A stretch of DNA of 64,000 nucleotides from positions 1,116,001-1,180,000 of the forward strand of contig WBMQ01000011.1 in assembly GCA_016630905.1 (NCBI GenBank). The letters are read 5' to 3'. Under the pieces are notes generated by a model, which was not told the DNA's origin, searched no databases, and worked only from the letters and a program-made list of their open reading frames with translations. Source of the DNA: Capillidium heterosporum. Its lineage: Eukaryota > Entomophthoromycota > Entomophthoromycetes > Entomophthorales > Capillidiaceae. This document shows positions 21,899 to 32,806 of the stretch, one piece after another. The position numbers and the translations under genes are program-made. Every line of letters begins with the position of its first letter. Positions within the stretch are counted from its first letter, which is position 1.

Positions 21899-23343
21899 CT
21901 AATGAAAATGTTTCTCTTCGAATCCACATCTTTTTTGGCCATCTAGATACAGACATTTCGATTTGAATAACGATTTGGAGCTAGAGGTAAGCCAGAGCAT
22001 AAGTTCAAATGTTGTATTGATCAGTTCCAAACTTTTCAACTCAGAAAATTGTACATCGGGGAACTGTACATCTATCACTTCATGGCTCTCCGAACAAAAG
22101 GTTAAACTTAGCATCTCCAAAAAATTAGTTTAGCTAAGAATGTGATAATTGCAACATCAAAACTCCAAAGATATCCAATAGTAGGTGTCCTGAGAGTGAC
22201 TTGAAGTTCAAATTTTAAAACGAACTCTGAGGAACATAGCCCAAGCATCTCTAGGTGTTGCAAATTAGGTACACTATTAAGCATACTTTTAAAACTCATC
22301 CCATCATAAACCTCAACTTCACTGATCTTAGGGCATCTCAGTTGGGTAAAGGTAGAAGGCTTCATCGTGTTGAAGGAGCAGTACACTAATTTAGTATTTT
22401 CGATGGTAATTCATAAACTACAGTCGTTAGAGAGTAAATCTTTGGAATACCAGTAGTTCAGTTGTAAATTCCTGAGCTTGGGGAGTATTTTTCTAATAAA
22501 AAGTTTGCCCAGGTTATCTAGAGTATATTCGAACTCGGATTTTTCGTCAACTGAAAGCTGTATTAGGTTATCGAAGCATGGTAGCCCACCCTTGAATTCT
22601 TCTACATAGCTTAGCACTAAAGCCAAGTGTTTATTGTTGCAACATCTCCTACTTAGAGGCACTATGAGTTTCAAAGTTATTGCCATCGTTTCGAGATCTA
22701 ACCGCTTTAAACTAGGCAATCTACCCTTCAAAGTCCATTTGATTGCTGATGCACAAGTCAGCTTAAGCACCCTTAAATTGTGAAAGGGCTTTTGGATTTC
22801 GACAATCACTTCTAGTGATAGTTGGTAAGTGAAGGGATAGGCTAGCTAGGTTAAAGAGATGCGCTTGATTAAACCAATCTCATCTCAAATCAAACTTTGA
22901 GGTAAGCCTAAAAGCTTCAAGTCTGTAAAGAGATGTAGCTAAAGTGATGATGTTAGTGGAGCCACCTTCAATTGTCAAAGTATATGGCTTCAAGTTTTTG
23001 AGCTTAGCTAATCCTTTTATAAATGAATTGTCCAAGATATCCTGATCTTTCACACTATTGCTGTACGATACTAAATTGGGATAAAATCAAAAAGTAGCTT
23101 GTCGAATACAGTTTCGTGCTCAGCCTTACGAACGTAGTGATTGAACTTGGCAAGAATAGGCTTCAATAAGTCGCAGTTACAATCTTGTTCCTTCAACATC
23201 TTGCTTTTCAAATCTTGGTATATCAGTGGTATCGTTAGTTGATTGAGGAGTCGGTTCTGTTGGGCCAGTTAATATTAAGTTTTCTTATCTAGTGCTGATA
23301 GGATCGTTTCAAGAAGTTTAGTAGAGAATTAAGAGTTGAGGCA
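21899..23343 (-). pseudogene. F-box/LRR pseudogene, subfamily B
   Basis: Full-length but broken copy related to the intact gene at 32807-34276. The start region (23343 downward) encodes MPQLL, then hits a stop and frame change. The F-box tail (QQNRLLNQLTIPLIYQDL) and following residues (LLKPILAKFNHYVRKAEHE) are recognisable in a shifted frame. LRR pieces follow in at least three frames: 22411-22809, 22108-22386 and 21899-22120. The end (TSSSKSLFK...FEEKHFH) aligns with the ends of other family members. Multiple stops and shifts exclude a single assembly error. No promoter evidence. Confidence 0.85.
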
Positions 23344-24662
23344 TTCTAATTACAGTTCAAGTAAAAGTATATTCGTTTAATATTTTTCAAATATTCATTC
23401 AGGTGATAGTTCTTTAGATCTATTAACAGAGCACTTACTCTATTGTCGAGCAACTTTACTTTTGACAGTTTTGCTATTTTTCAAGTATTCAAAATTGGTT
23501 GTTTGTAAGAGCCATCAATCTTGGTGAACTCATCTTCAGAATCTTGTCCTTTCAGCTTGTTTACGATATAGTAACGACTTTTGAATACACATTCTAATTA
23601 AAGTAAGCTATCTGAATAGAATGAGGTAAATTTATGTATAGTAAGCAGTTTTCAGTTATTAAGTATGGAGTATAGCAGTCACTTTGCAAATATGAATGTT
23701 GAATATAGATATATAAGGCTGTATACCAAATTTGAAAATGACAGCTCCAAGTTTAATCTATAATTTGCATATATTTTATAGCCCGAAAATAATTGCTAAA
23801 TACTTTAGTAAAAAGCATATTTGAAGTAAACTTGTATTTGGCTGCATGCTTATAACTGCTAATTCAGCATCTATATGGATACTAAAACCATAAACCATTT
23901 CTTTTAAAATAACTTTAAATCGATATAGGTTATTTATAGATTCTTTCCAATTTCAAGCAGTTTTTAAACAGTGCATGTAACTCGAAAATAAACCATTTTG
24001 TACCTTCTGTGACAAATGAAATAAGCCAATGAGTGCTAAAAGTGTATCGTTAAAATTAACGTGCTTGCCAATTAACGCCGGGTAAAGTATACGAACTGTT
24101 GGGAAAGTCGACCACAAACCTATCCCCAGAACTAGAATCGATTAATTCAATCTTTTCCATTTTCATCTTTACCGTTCTAAAACAGACTAATGACAAAATC
24201 TACCAATCCAAACTTCTTGGCATTGGGGGTCAAAATGACGTATGGAGGAGATCCCTCTAAAGCCAATAGGTCGATCAAAGGAAGGGAAAGGAAAAGTCTA
24301 TTGAAGCTGATGGAACCAGGAGCCCTATTTTGGATGTAAAACCAAAGTCTAGGTGATGAAGAAACGGACGAATAGTCTATAAATAAATAGGCTGACGGTG
24401 ATTATCATTTTTGTACTTTATGTGGGCTGTTAATGGCAGTTTTACTATAAAGGTTTGGTAACCAATCGCAAATTAATTATATTTTGAAGGCTTGCACCTA
24501 CATTCGTTGCCAAAAATAAGAGATCAATGGACATGGCTAACATGTGGAGTATAATTAACTTTAAACATCAGTCTTAGCTAAACACATAAATATCGAACCC
24601 TTGGTATAAACTTCACAAGCTTCTTTATTTCCCCAACTCAATTTCGTGTTCAAAATTTTCAA
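23344..24662. other. Spacer upstream of the GH72 gene
   Basis: 1.3 kb without a supported gene. The right part (24050-24660) is less AT-rich and probably holds the GH72 promoter. Confidence 0.4.
24605..24610 (+). promoter_or_regulatory. TATA-like element of the GH72 gene
   Basis: TATAAA, 53-58 bases before the ATG at 24663. Confidence 0.35.
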
Positions 24663-26072
24663 ATGTTATTTAACCTAATCTTATCAGCACTTTTACCCTT
24701 CAATACCTTGGCTCTAAGTCCGATAGTAGTAAAGGGCAACCGATTCTTCCAGTCTGATACCGGAGCACCCTTCTTCTTCAAAGGAGTATGTTACCAGCCT
24801 TTAATCAATACCGGTTCAGACGAAAGGTACGATCCATTAGCCAACCCCGCCAACTGTAAACGAGACATCGCTTTATTTAAAGAGCTGGGGTTGAACGCCA
24901 TTCGAGTTTACGAGGTAGATCCCAGCAAGAACCACGACGATTGTATGAAGCAACTGGATGATGCCGGTATCTACTTGGCTCTAGATCTACCTAACCCCAA
25001 ATTCTCCATCGATCGGGCCAATCCTAGCTATGACTTGGACATCCTAAACCACTATAAGGAGAAAGTGGACGCTTTCATAAAATACAAGAACGTAGCGGTA
25101 TTTTTCGCCGGTAACGAAATCAGCAATAACGTAACCAATACCAACGCCAACCCCTTCGTCAAGGCCGGATTACGCGACATCAAAGCCTACATAAAATCCA
25201 AAGGCTCCAAGATCCCAGTTGGTTACGCAAACAACGACGACTTGGATACTAGAGTCAACATCATGAAGTACTTTGACTGTGGCAATGCTGACGAGAAGGC
25301 CGACTTTTACGCCATCAACGCCTACGAGTGGTGCAATGTCCCCTCCTTCCAAAAGTCGGGATATCCCAAATTGATGGATGAGTTAAAAGGAATCGACATC
25401 CCAGTATTCTTCTCCGAATTTGGCTGCAATACAGCTGGACCCCGTGAGTTTGTTAACGAGGTTCAAAGTATGTTCGGTAGCGATATGAATTCCATATTTT
25501 CAGGGGGTCTCATGTATGAGTTCAGCATGGAGGATAACAAGTATGGTATCGTCAAGATAAACGGTGATTCGGCTCAGAAGCTGCAGCCCGAGTTTGACAA
25601 TTTGAAAGATGCCTACTCACAAGTTTCAGCACCAACTTCCCCAAAGATGAGCGACTACAATCCCAGTAACCCTGGATTCAGCTGCCCGGCCGAATCCAAT
25701 ACTTGGAAGGCTAATACCAACCTACCTAGTACGCCGTCGACCCAAGCTTGCCAGTGCATGTACGAGAAGTTGGAGTGCGTCGTCAATCCTAAAACTGTAG
25801 ACTTGACCTCCGGTGCTACTGTAGGCAAACTCTTCAACTATCTATGTGCCAATGGGGCCAACTGTACTAAATACTTAAGTGTAGATGGTGCAGCTGGTAC
25901 TTACTCGCCGTTCGCTGCTTGTACCTTGAATCAGAAGTTGAGTTGGGCCTTCAATGCCGCTTATCTAAATGTCAACAAGAACCCCGACGCTTGTAAAGAT
26001 AATTCTATGCTGCAAAAGGCTAAAGCTGGTAACATCGATGATTGTGCTAGCATCAAGGCAGGATGTTTCTGA
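24663..26072 (+). CDS. GH72 beta-1,3-glucanosyltransferase (Gas1/Gel family) with X8 domain
   Basis: Cell-wall enzyme that cleaves and re-ligates beta-1,3-glucan chains, elongating the wall polymer at the cell surface. The 469 residues begin with a signal peptide (hydrophobic run to about residue 18) followed by the GH72 domain. The two catalytic glutamates are in FAGNE (residue 152) and FFSEFG (252), about 100 apart as in Gas1. A Cys-rich X8/CBM43 domain follows (about 355-469; CQCM, LECVV, LCANGANC, ACTLNQKLSWAFN). Intronless. The frame stops at TGA (26070-26072) right after the last X8 cysteine. A typical GPI-anchor tail lies immediately downstream in the +1 frame (next entry). As written the enzyme would be secreted, not anchored. 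Confidence 0.93.
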   Translation: MLFNLILSALLPFNTLALSPIVVKGNRFFQSDTGAPFFFKGVCYQPLINTGSDERYDPLANPANCKRDIALFKELGLNAIRVYEVDPSKNHDDCMKQLDDAGIYLALDLPNPKFSIDRANPSYDLDILNHYKEKVDAFIKYKNVAVFFAGNEISNNVTNTNANPFVKAGLRDIKAYIKSKGSKIPVGYANNDDLDTRVNIMKYFDCGNADEKADFYAINAYEWCNVPSFQKSGYPKLMDELKGIDIPVFFSEFGCNTAGPREFVNEVQSMFGSDMNSIFSGGLMYEFSMEDNKYGIVKINGDSAQKLQPEFDNLKDAYSQVSAPTSPKMSDYNPSNPGFSCPAESNTWKANTNLPSTPSTQACQCMYEKLECVVNPKTVDLTSGATVGKLFNYLCANGANCTKYLSVDGAAGTYSPFAACTLNQKLSWAFNAAYLNVNKNPDACKDNSMLQKAKAGNIDDCASIKAGCF

Positions 26073-26175
26073 TTCGGGTAAATCCTCTTCCAACGCTAAT
26101 TCTATCAAGGTTTCGACCAAGGACTTTTTGTATTTGACTGTCATCGTTGCCTTAACTACTTCGGCTTTCCTTTAA
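26071..26175 (+). other. +1-frame continuation encoding a GPI-anchor signal
   Basis: Skipping one T at TTC-TGA-T lets translation continue 34 codons to TAA at 26173-26175. The added segment is a short Ser/Asn-rich stretch (SSSNANS, a plausible omega site), a basic spacer and a terminal hydrophobic run (FLYLTVIVALTTSAFL). That is the standard GPI attachment signal of Gas-type proteins. No GT-AG intron of suitable length restores the frame. Either programmed +1 frameshifting, a recent mutation or an assembly indel. Confidence 0.6.
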
Positions 26176-27320
26176 AAATTTTGGGGATGCAGAATAAACT
26201 TTAGACACAAAGCTAATAAATTATTTTCTATCTTCATATTTTGTTTGTATTTTATTGAAATTGTGGTAGAGTGTTTATTATATTCATAGTAGCTAACTTA
26301 TAGTATCTATCTTTATATCTTATTACCACCTCCACTTAAAGCTGTCATGGTTTTGAGAGCTTGAATAAATTACCTTTTTGCTTAGTAATTTGATAATGGT
26401 ATCATATTTGAAGTGCTTAGTATTTATTCAATCTATCTCCTTTTGTACCGTCAATTCTCATCGGTATAGAGTCGTCCCCAAACTGGCCTTTCAATAAGTT
26501 TTAAAACTTGATTGTGTAGGGCTTTGTCTGCTTCTCAAAGTTCCAAAAGATATTGGGTTTGAACAGTTCCATTATATAGATGAGTTACAACAAAGCAGTA
26601 GCTTGTAACTCGGCGAATTTTTAATAGATGTTGGTTCGCTCATTCACCTTTGCCTTCATACTAGACATATCAAGATTAGCTACAGGTTACCTACAAAGGC
26701 TTATTTTATTGGTAAATCACATTTATCCTTTAGGATATGCTACCTAAATTGTTATCTAAAAACTTGATGGATATATTTTCCTGATCTTTTTGTCAAAGTA
26801 TCAAAGGCTTTATATAAAATCTTATTTGGAGAAGTTGATTAAATGTGCAACAAAGAGGTATATAAAGACTGAGCAAAAGTTCGGTTGTATATAGATATTT
26901 AAAAATAGAATCTGCAATAGCAAATTTAATCTAAATATAATAAAAACAATACAAATACAGAATGTATATAAAATATATTGGACTAAGCCTTAGTAATACA
27001 GGATATATAAATATACATTGAAACGTTTTACTCCCAGTATATTAAAATACTTGAAACTTTTGAAGTGCTTCAAAGATTTCTACAAACTTGATACGTTTTA
27101 TAAAGATACCTTTTCAAAGGTTGACCAGTTAAAATTTATTTCTAACAAGAGTAAACAAAAGAATACATTCATATTGACAATTGAATGGATAGCAAGTTTT
27201 AACGATAATCAACTTCAAACTTTGGTACACTACTTCATCAACCAGCGACAGACTCATATATATAGCATAGTGCCACCAAAATACGATATACGATTATTTT
27301 ACATCAAAGCTGTTATTGTT
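26176..27320. other. Spacer between the GH72 gene and an unknown gene
   Basis: AT-rich with no supported gene to about 26995. From 26997 a stop-free frame without ATG runs into the next gene (100 codons, Lys/Phe/Tyr-rich). It may be chance or an unrecognised 5' exon. Confidence 0.35.
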
Positions 27321-28079
27321 ATGAAGGTCAGCAATTTAATCCAAATACCAGTGCTTTTAACAAGTATTCATACCATATATTCCAACAACATACCAACTAG
27401 AATTTATGATAAGGAAGAAATCTACGTCGCCGAGACTGACCTCAACAGCCAACCTCCACCCTACATACCATTGCCAGTAGACTACAACGACGAACCGATA
27501 CCCACCTACGGCTACAAGCTAGTCAGCTTTGGTGAAGATATACCTCCAACTCTAGTTAAAATTGATGAAATCGATGCTGATAGCTCTAAAGACCTAAATG
27601 ATAATGCTGTTCCCACTCCTATACCTAACGCTGACGACAACTCCAGCAAAGGTATGATAGGTGAAGCATTCTCAACCCAACTCAGTGAACAGGAAATTCA
27701 ACTGAAACGAGCCAAGCTCAAGGAAGCTAAACGCAAAGAAGATCAAGTACCTACGATTACGACGAACCAAGACGAGCACAGCAAAATTTTAAATGAAAAA
27801 AAGGTCGAAATGGATCCAGAGCACCAAATCCACTCCAATAACAATAACGATCGAGCGTTAAGTCCAGTCAAAGCAAACATCGAGAAACGCAGCTTGAACT
27901 GTAACTTGGATATCATCAAAGCGCAAAGCTCTAATGAAAATAATGATAACGAAACCAACCGACCTATTGATGCTAACATCGTACCAAATGCCAGTGACAA
28001 TAAGGCTAAGGAAAACAAACTGAGTTACGATCCTTATAGGGTTAGGTTTGAAGTCGGGCAAAATCCTAAATTTAACTGA
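27321..28079 (+). CDS. Unrecognised polar protein with hydrophobic N-terminus
   Basis: I do not recognise it. The first ATG in the frame is at 27321, giving 252 residues; the frame is open 108 codons further upstream but without a Met. Residues 1-20 (MKVSNLIQIPVLLTSIHTIY) could be a weak signal peptide. Next is a Pro-rich stretch (QPPPYIPLPVDY), then a long hydrophilic region with repeated Asp/Asn/Ser and a charged helix (LKRAKLKEAKRKE). Third-position C use and length favour a real gene. Its neighbours give no hint. Secreted, wall-associated or disordered intracellular roles are all possible. Confidence 0.5.
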   Translation: MKVSNLIQIPVLLTSIHTIYSNNIPTRIYDKEEIYVAETDLNSQPPPYIPLPVDYNDEPIPTYGYKLVSFGEDIPPTLVKIDEIDADSSKDLNDNAVPTPIPNADDNSSKGMIGEAFSTQLSEQEIQLKRAKLKEAKRKEDQVPTITTNQDEHSKILNEKKVEMDPEHQIHSNNNNDRALSPVKANIEKRSLNCNLDIIKAQSSNENNDNETNRPIDANIVPNASDNKAKENKLSYDPYRVRFEVGQNPKFN

Positions 28080-28553
28080 GAGTTAGCTACAGTAGTAGTA
28101 GCGAGTGTAAAGGCACTAGATAATACTTTGATATTTACATATAAGATTGTAACACCATTTTCCAATAAACGACTATCTATTTCTCATAGTACTTCATATA
28201 TGTGCCATTTTACTTTAAAAGCCGAGAACCATTTAAACTATCTTTTGAATGCAAAGGTAATAGGAGCTACTATAGCTGCATAGCTAGATAAACTGGTCAA
28301 AGAAACATCCAAAATAAAGTTACAGGCCATCAATCATCAAGCTTTTTTCACCGCCCAAAGGTAGGTTGATGAAAGCACGTTTATGGAACTGGAAGAATAT
28401 TGCCAAATAAACAAATAGACCGTAAACCTACTGAAAATAAACCCGCCCGAGAATAAGGTAGGTATACCTGCCTATGAAGCTGGGGAACCGTCAACTAAAT
28501 AAATACCTGAGCAATAGAAAACGAGTATACCTTCATTTAACTTTTTAATTAAA
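28080..28553. other. Spacer / promoter of an F-box copy
   Basis: 474 bases, no gene seen. Presumably contains the promoter for the F-box copy starting at 28554. Confidence 0.35.
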
Positions 28554-30033
28554 ATGTGTCAGCTTTTAAACCTCCCTACCGAGCTTCTCAAGATGATTAT
28601 CTTACCACTAGATAAGAAAACTCAATACAGATTAGCCCTTCAAAACCGATTCCTTTATCAACTAACAATACCATTGATCTACCAGGACCTGGGAAGCAAG
28701 ATTCTAAAGGAACAGGGCTTGTGACAGCGACTTATTGAAACCCATCCTCGTCAAGTTCAACAAATACGTTCGAAAGGCTGAAAATGGGATCGTGTTTGAC
28801 AAGCTATTTCCCTTTGGCTTTTATCCTAATTTAGTGTCGTACAGTGATAGTGTAAAGGACCAAGATGCTTTGGACGATTTGTTTATAGAAAATTTGTCCA
28901 GGCTCAAAAAGCTGGAGTCCTATAACTTTACCGTCAAAGATGGGCCTGCTAATATTACCGCTATAGCTGCATCCCTTCACTACCTCAAAGCTTTCGAGTT
29001 TACTTCCAAATCCGATTTCGAGTGGGATTGGTTAGATAAGGCATATTTTTCCAACTTAACTCACTTATCTCTCTGCCTACCGACCATCACTCAAAGTAAC
29101 TTTAGCGCAATTCAGAAGTCCTTCTCCAATTTAAAGGTACTCAAGTTAACCTGTAGGTCAGCGGTTGAATGGAAATTGGAGAATAAGTTGCCTAAGCTTA
29201 AATGTTTGGATATACAAACGAGTGTAGTATCTTTAAAGTTTATAGTATCCGTCAGTAAAGAATGCCTTAATCTTAGGTATTTGTCTTTAGCTATCAACTA
29301 CATGTATGAGTTTAATGAAAGTCCGCCCTGCTTTAACAATTTGATCCAACTGTCCATTGCTGAAAGATACTACGAAGATGACGAGGGCCCCGAATTTGAA
29401 CCAAATATAGACAGCCTGTACAGGCTATTTACTCAACAGGTGTTTCCTAAGCTGAAATACCTTCAGCTGCAAGGCTGGTCCTTTGAAAATTCACTCCCAG
29501 GTTCCAGTAATTTTTGGTCCGACCTCCAAGACGTTAGGTTCGTAAACTGTTCCTTCAGCATCATGAATCCTCCTGTCCTAGCCCAACTAAAGAAACTCCA
29601 TATTGGTGAAGTTGGAGCTTATGAAACAGGATCACTTAAGTTGATCCTTGATAGTGCACCCCACCTGCAATATTTGGATGTACGTGGGCACTGTACTTCT
29701 GACAAAGTTTTCAATTTCGAACCAACGGCAAAGCTAAAGACTCTCAACATCAAGTTTGTTCGAATTTTCGACGTTACACTCGTCCGATTCCTATCCAAGT
29801 TAACATGTCTACAGAAGCTGCATATCGATTTTCATCTGCCTAAGGATCATAAGAAGGTAGATATTCAGTTCCCTAATATCCAATTCGAAGATTTATCGAC
29901 TTTGGAACTACTCTTCCCACCTGTCGCTTTCAAAGAGTGGCTTATTAACAGCTGCAAGTCTTTGTTTAAGCTTAAGTGTAAATATATGGGCGAGCATAAT
30001 AAGTATATAACCAAAGAGGAATATTTTTATTGA
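28554..30033 (+). pseudogene. F-box/LRR gene, subfamily B, with a single +1 frame break
   Basis: The F-box starts at ATG 28554 (LLNLPTELLKMII, then LTIPLIYQD) and stops at a TGA (28722-28724) after 56 codons. The +1 frame then runs unbroken to 30033, about 430 codons, with LLKPILVKFNKYVRKAEN and the LRR array. The pseudogene at 21899-23343 has one base fewer at the matching place, so a single-base insertion near 28718-28724 explains the break. Everything else looks intact, with good coding character and a normal family C-terminus (ITKEEYFY). It may be a very recent pseudogene, a gene read through by +1 slippage at TTG-TGA, or an assembly error. If functional, it is an SCF substrate receptor. 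Confidence 0.7.
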
Positions 30034-30550
30034 GATGTATACTATCTAAACTATAACTTTTAGTTCATTAAAATATAGTAAATAAATATATTTATAGTTT
30101 AAAGCTTGTATTTTTGTTTACACTTTATATGTAGAGATAGTTGAAGCAAAGGAATGTAAAGCTGGATAGGCTTTTATAGGGATAGATACCAAGTTTATTC
30201 TCATGATTAAAAATGGTGTACCTGTAAATCATATAAAATCGATGGTCAAGAAAGCTTAATATATTGTAAATGAATAGGACATGTATTTAAAAAGTTAATA
30301 AAATGCTTTAATATGGCATATTGGGTTACATAAGCTGGTAAAGCTCCATAAACAGCTACCAATTTTCATCAATCCGATGAGACTTAATATACAAAGTCGT
30401 AGTAGTCAAGCGATCTGTTGTAAACTTGAATATGAATGAGTAATATTACCCAATAGAAATTTAATATAATGGCCAATTGGAAAAGCCAACAATTGAGGAA
30501 ATCCTTAAAGATCAAGTTATTAGACCTTTATTAAAGCTGTAATATAAGAA
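30034..30550. other. Spacer between F-box copies
   Basis: 517 AT-rich bases, no gene seen. Confidence 0.35.
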
Positions 30551-31957
30551 CATCAACCCTTTAACCTCTCTACTAAGCTCCTTGAAGCGATTGTCTCGAC
30601 ACTATATAAGGGCACGTAATACCGAAAAGCTCAATAGAGCCGGCTCCTCTATCAAATAATGATGCCTTTGATTTACCAGGATTTAAGGAGTTAGGCTTTA
30701 TTCGAAGAGTTGTGGCATTGGCATATTGAAACATAGCCTCGTTAAGCTCAGCCACTATGCTAGAAAAATCCACAATGAAGCTGTGTTTGGTATATTGCCC
30801 CATCTCGAGTTTTATCTCAAGATAGTTTTGTATATATATAAAGTGAAGGCTTAAAAAACTGGGGTCTTACACTTTATGGGCTGAAGGTGGACCTGCCAAT
30901 ATCTCCGATTTAGATACATCCCTCTGTCGCCTAAGGGAATTTAGATTGAAGTCCAACTTCAATATATATTGAAATGGTTTAGGTACAATCCACATCCTCA
31001 ACCTAATCTGTTCATCGCTCAACTTACCGAGAATCATTAAAAGCAACTTCACCGAAATTCAAGCGACCTTCCCCCAATTTAAAAGTACTCAAATTGACTT
31101 GCTTTCCAAAAATTAGATAGATATTAGAGAATAACTTACCTGGTTTACATCGCTTGGACATCAAAATGGAAGTAATGACTTCCAGGCTTATAGTATTTAT
31201 CAGTAAGAAGTGCTGCAACCCCAAATACTTGTTTTTAGTGCTACTAATTGTAGAAGAGTTTATTCAAGCTTTACTTTGCTTTAACAACCTGATTCAGCTG
31301 TCCGCTGATGAAGTTGATGTTCCTAGATAAACAACTAAGACGAATAATTTGCACATACTGATGACTACAGAGGTCTTTCCAGAGCTCAAGTCACTTGAAT
31401 TCAAACATGAGCAATTTCGGTCGTCCTTCCCTGATGAAGATAGCTTGTGGCAGACTCCTATGAACACCTAATTGCTTATGTTTCCTATTGAAGATCTACG
31501 ATCGCTCATGCTGGCTCAACTGAAGCACCTTATGATTGATGTACTAAATAGTATAAACCATAACTATCTACAATAACATTTGAGCACATGCTCCACCTAG
31601 ACAGCTTGTACTTGGATAGATCTGTAAATTTATTCAATAGCTTGAACTTTGAATCTAAGGGAAGCCTAAAGCAACTTACTATCTATAGGATGGATTGGTT
31701 CGATAGTATACTCGTCAACTTTATAGCCAAATTGACGTCCTTGAGAGGACTGTCGATAAACTTCAGCTTCTTTCACAGCCAAAGATTTGGACTTCCAGTT
31801 CCTAAATATAAAATTTCCAGAACTGCCAAGTATATATTTACGTAACATCTTATTTGAATTTGGGAATTGGCTTGTCGGCAACTCAAAGTCTCTATTCAAA
31901 ATTAGATACAAGTGTTTAAATGAGTAAGAAGAGCTCATCCTTAAAGAGAAATTTTTT
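30551..31957 (+). pseudogene. F-box/LRR pseudogene, subfamily B
   Basis: Decayed tandem copy between 28554-30033 and 32807-34276, same strand. The start ATG appears changed (ATC context). LNLSTKLLEAIVSTL matches the F-box start but breaks at once. LRR pieces are found in alternating frames, for example 31588-31845 (LDSLYLDRSVNLFN, then VNFIAKLTSLRGLSINF). The end resembles the family terminus (NWLVGNSKSLF-like). Many frameshifts and stops; not translatable. Confidence 0.8.
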
Positions 31958-32806
31958 ATGTTTAAACTTCATTTGTACAATACTTATAAAGCATATATTA
32001 CTATCTTATTACCTTTATATTAAATTATCGCAGATAAAGCTATCATGTCATTTCAAGATTATATACATGAGTTCTATTCTTAAATATCTATTTGGAGCAT
32101 AAAAGGAAGATGGTTAAATTGAAAATATAGGCTTATATATCTCTATTTGCTGAAGTGTTTACTTATTTAACTTTGAGATATACAGTACAATCTCAACTAT
32201 AACTCTCGTTTAAACTTAGTATTTATATTCGATTGTTGAATTCTCTTTACGATTACAAAATGCCCACTATTCTTTAATAAAAACAAAAAGCTGATTACTT
32301 TTCAAAAATATACCTTATTTCATTCCTATATTGTATCTTCGTTGACATCGCTTTGAAATTCTGTTGATATACATTGCAAAGCAAAAGGAGTGTAAAAATT
32401 CAAAGTTTTATGGAATCAGCTTCAAAAACGGATCAAATCCTGAATCAACTGCATTGTAGCAAGTTGTTTCAACTATTTTACAGTACAATTAATTTGGAAT
32501 TCCAATGCATCTTTGAAATAAGCTTAGTTATAAGCGCCATCCAGTTTTATATAGCAAATAAACTGCTGTTAAATATTATATTCAAAGAATTTTATTGGGT
32601 ATAAATTGGAGCAAAGTCACAACAGCTTATAAATTGGTACCTTATTCGACGACTTTGCAACTAAGGCTGTCTTTATATAAAGTTGAATTTATATCAGAAA
32701 GGAGAGTATACATGAAAAAGTGAAGTAAAGATTCCATTTAAACAAGTATTTGAAGAGTATATAACGAATAGATATTTATTGATCCTTTTGTTTCAATTTT
32801 ATTAGG
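31958..32806. other. Spacer upstream of the intact subfamily B gene
   Basis: 850 bases. It contains a 76-codon open frame at 32374-32604 with no family resemblance, which I do not support. TATA-like strings near 32673 could serve the gene at 32807. Confidence 0.35.

Noticed and set aside
32374-32604. 76-codon frame between F-box copies
   Set aside because: No resemblance to the family and no other support.
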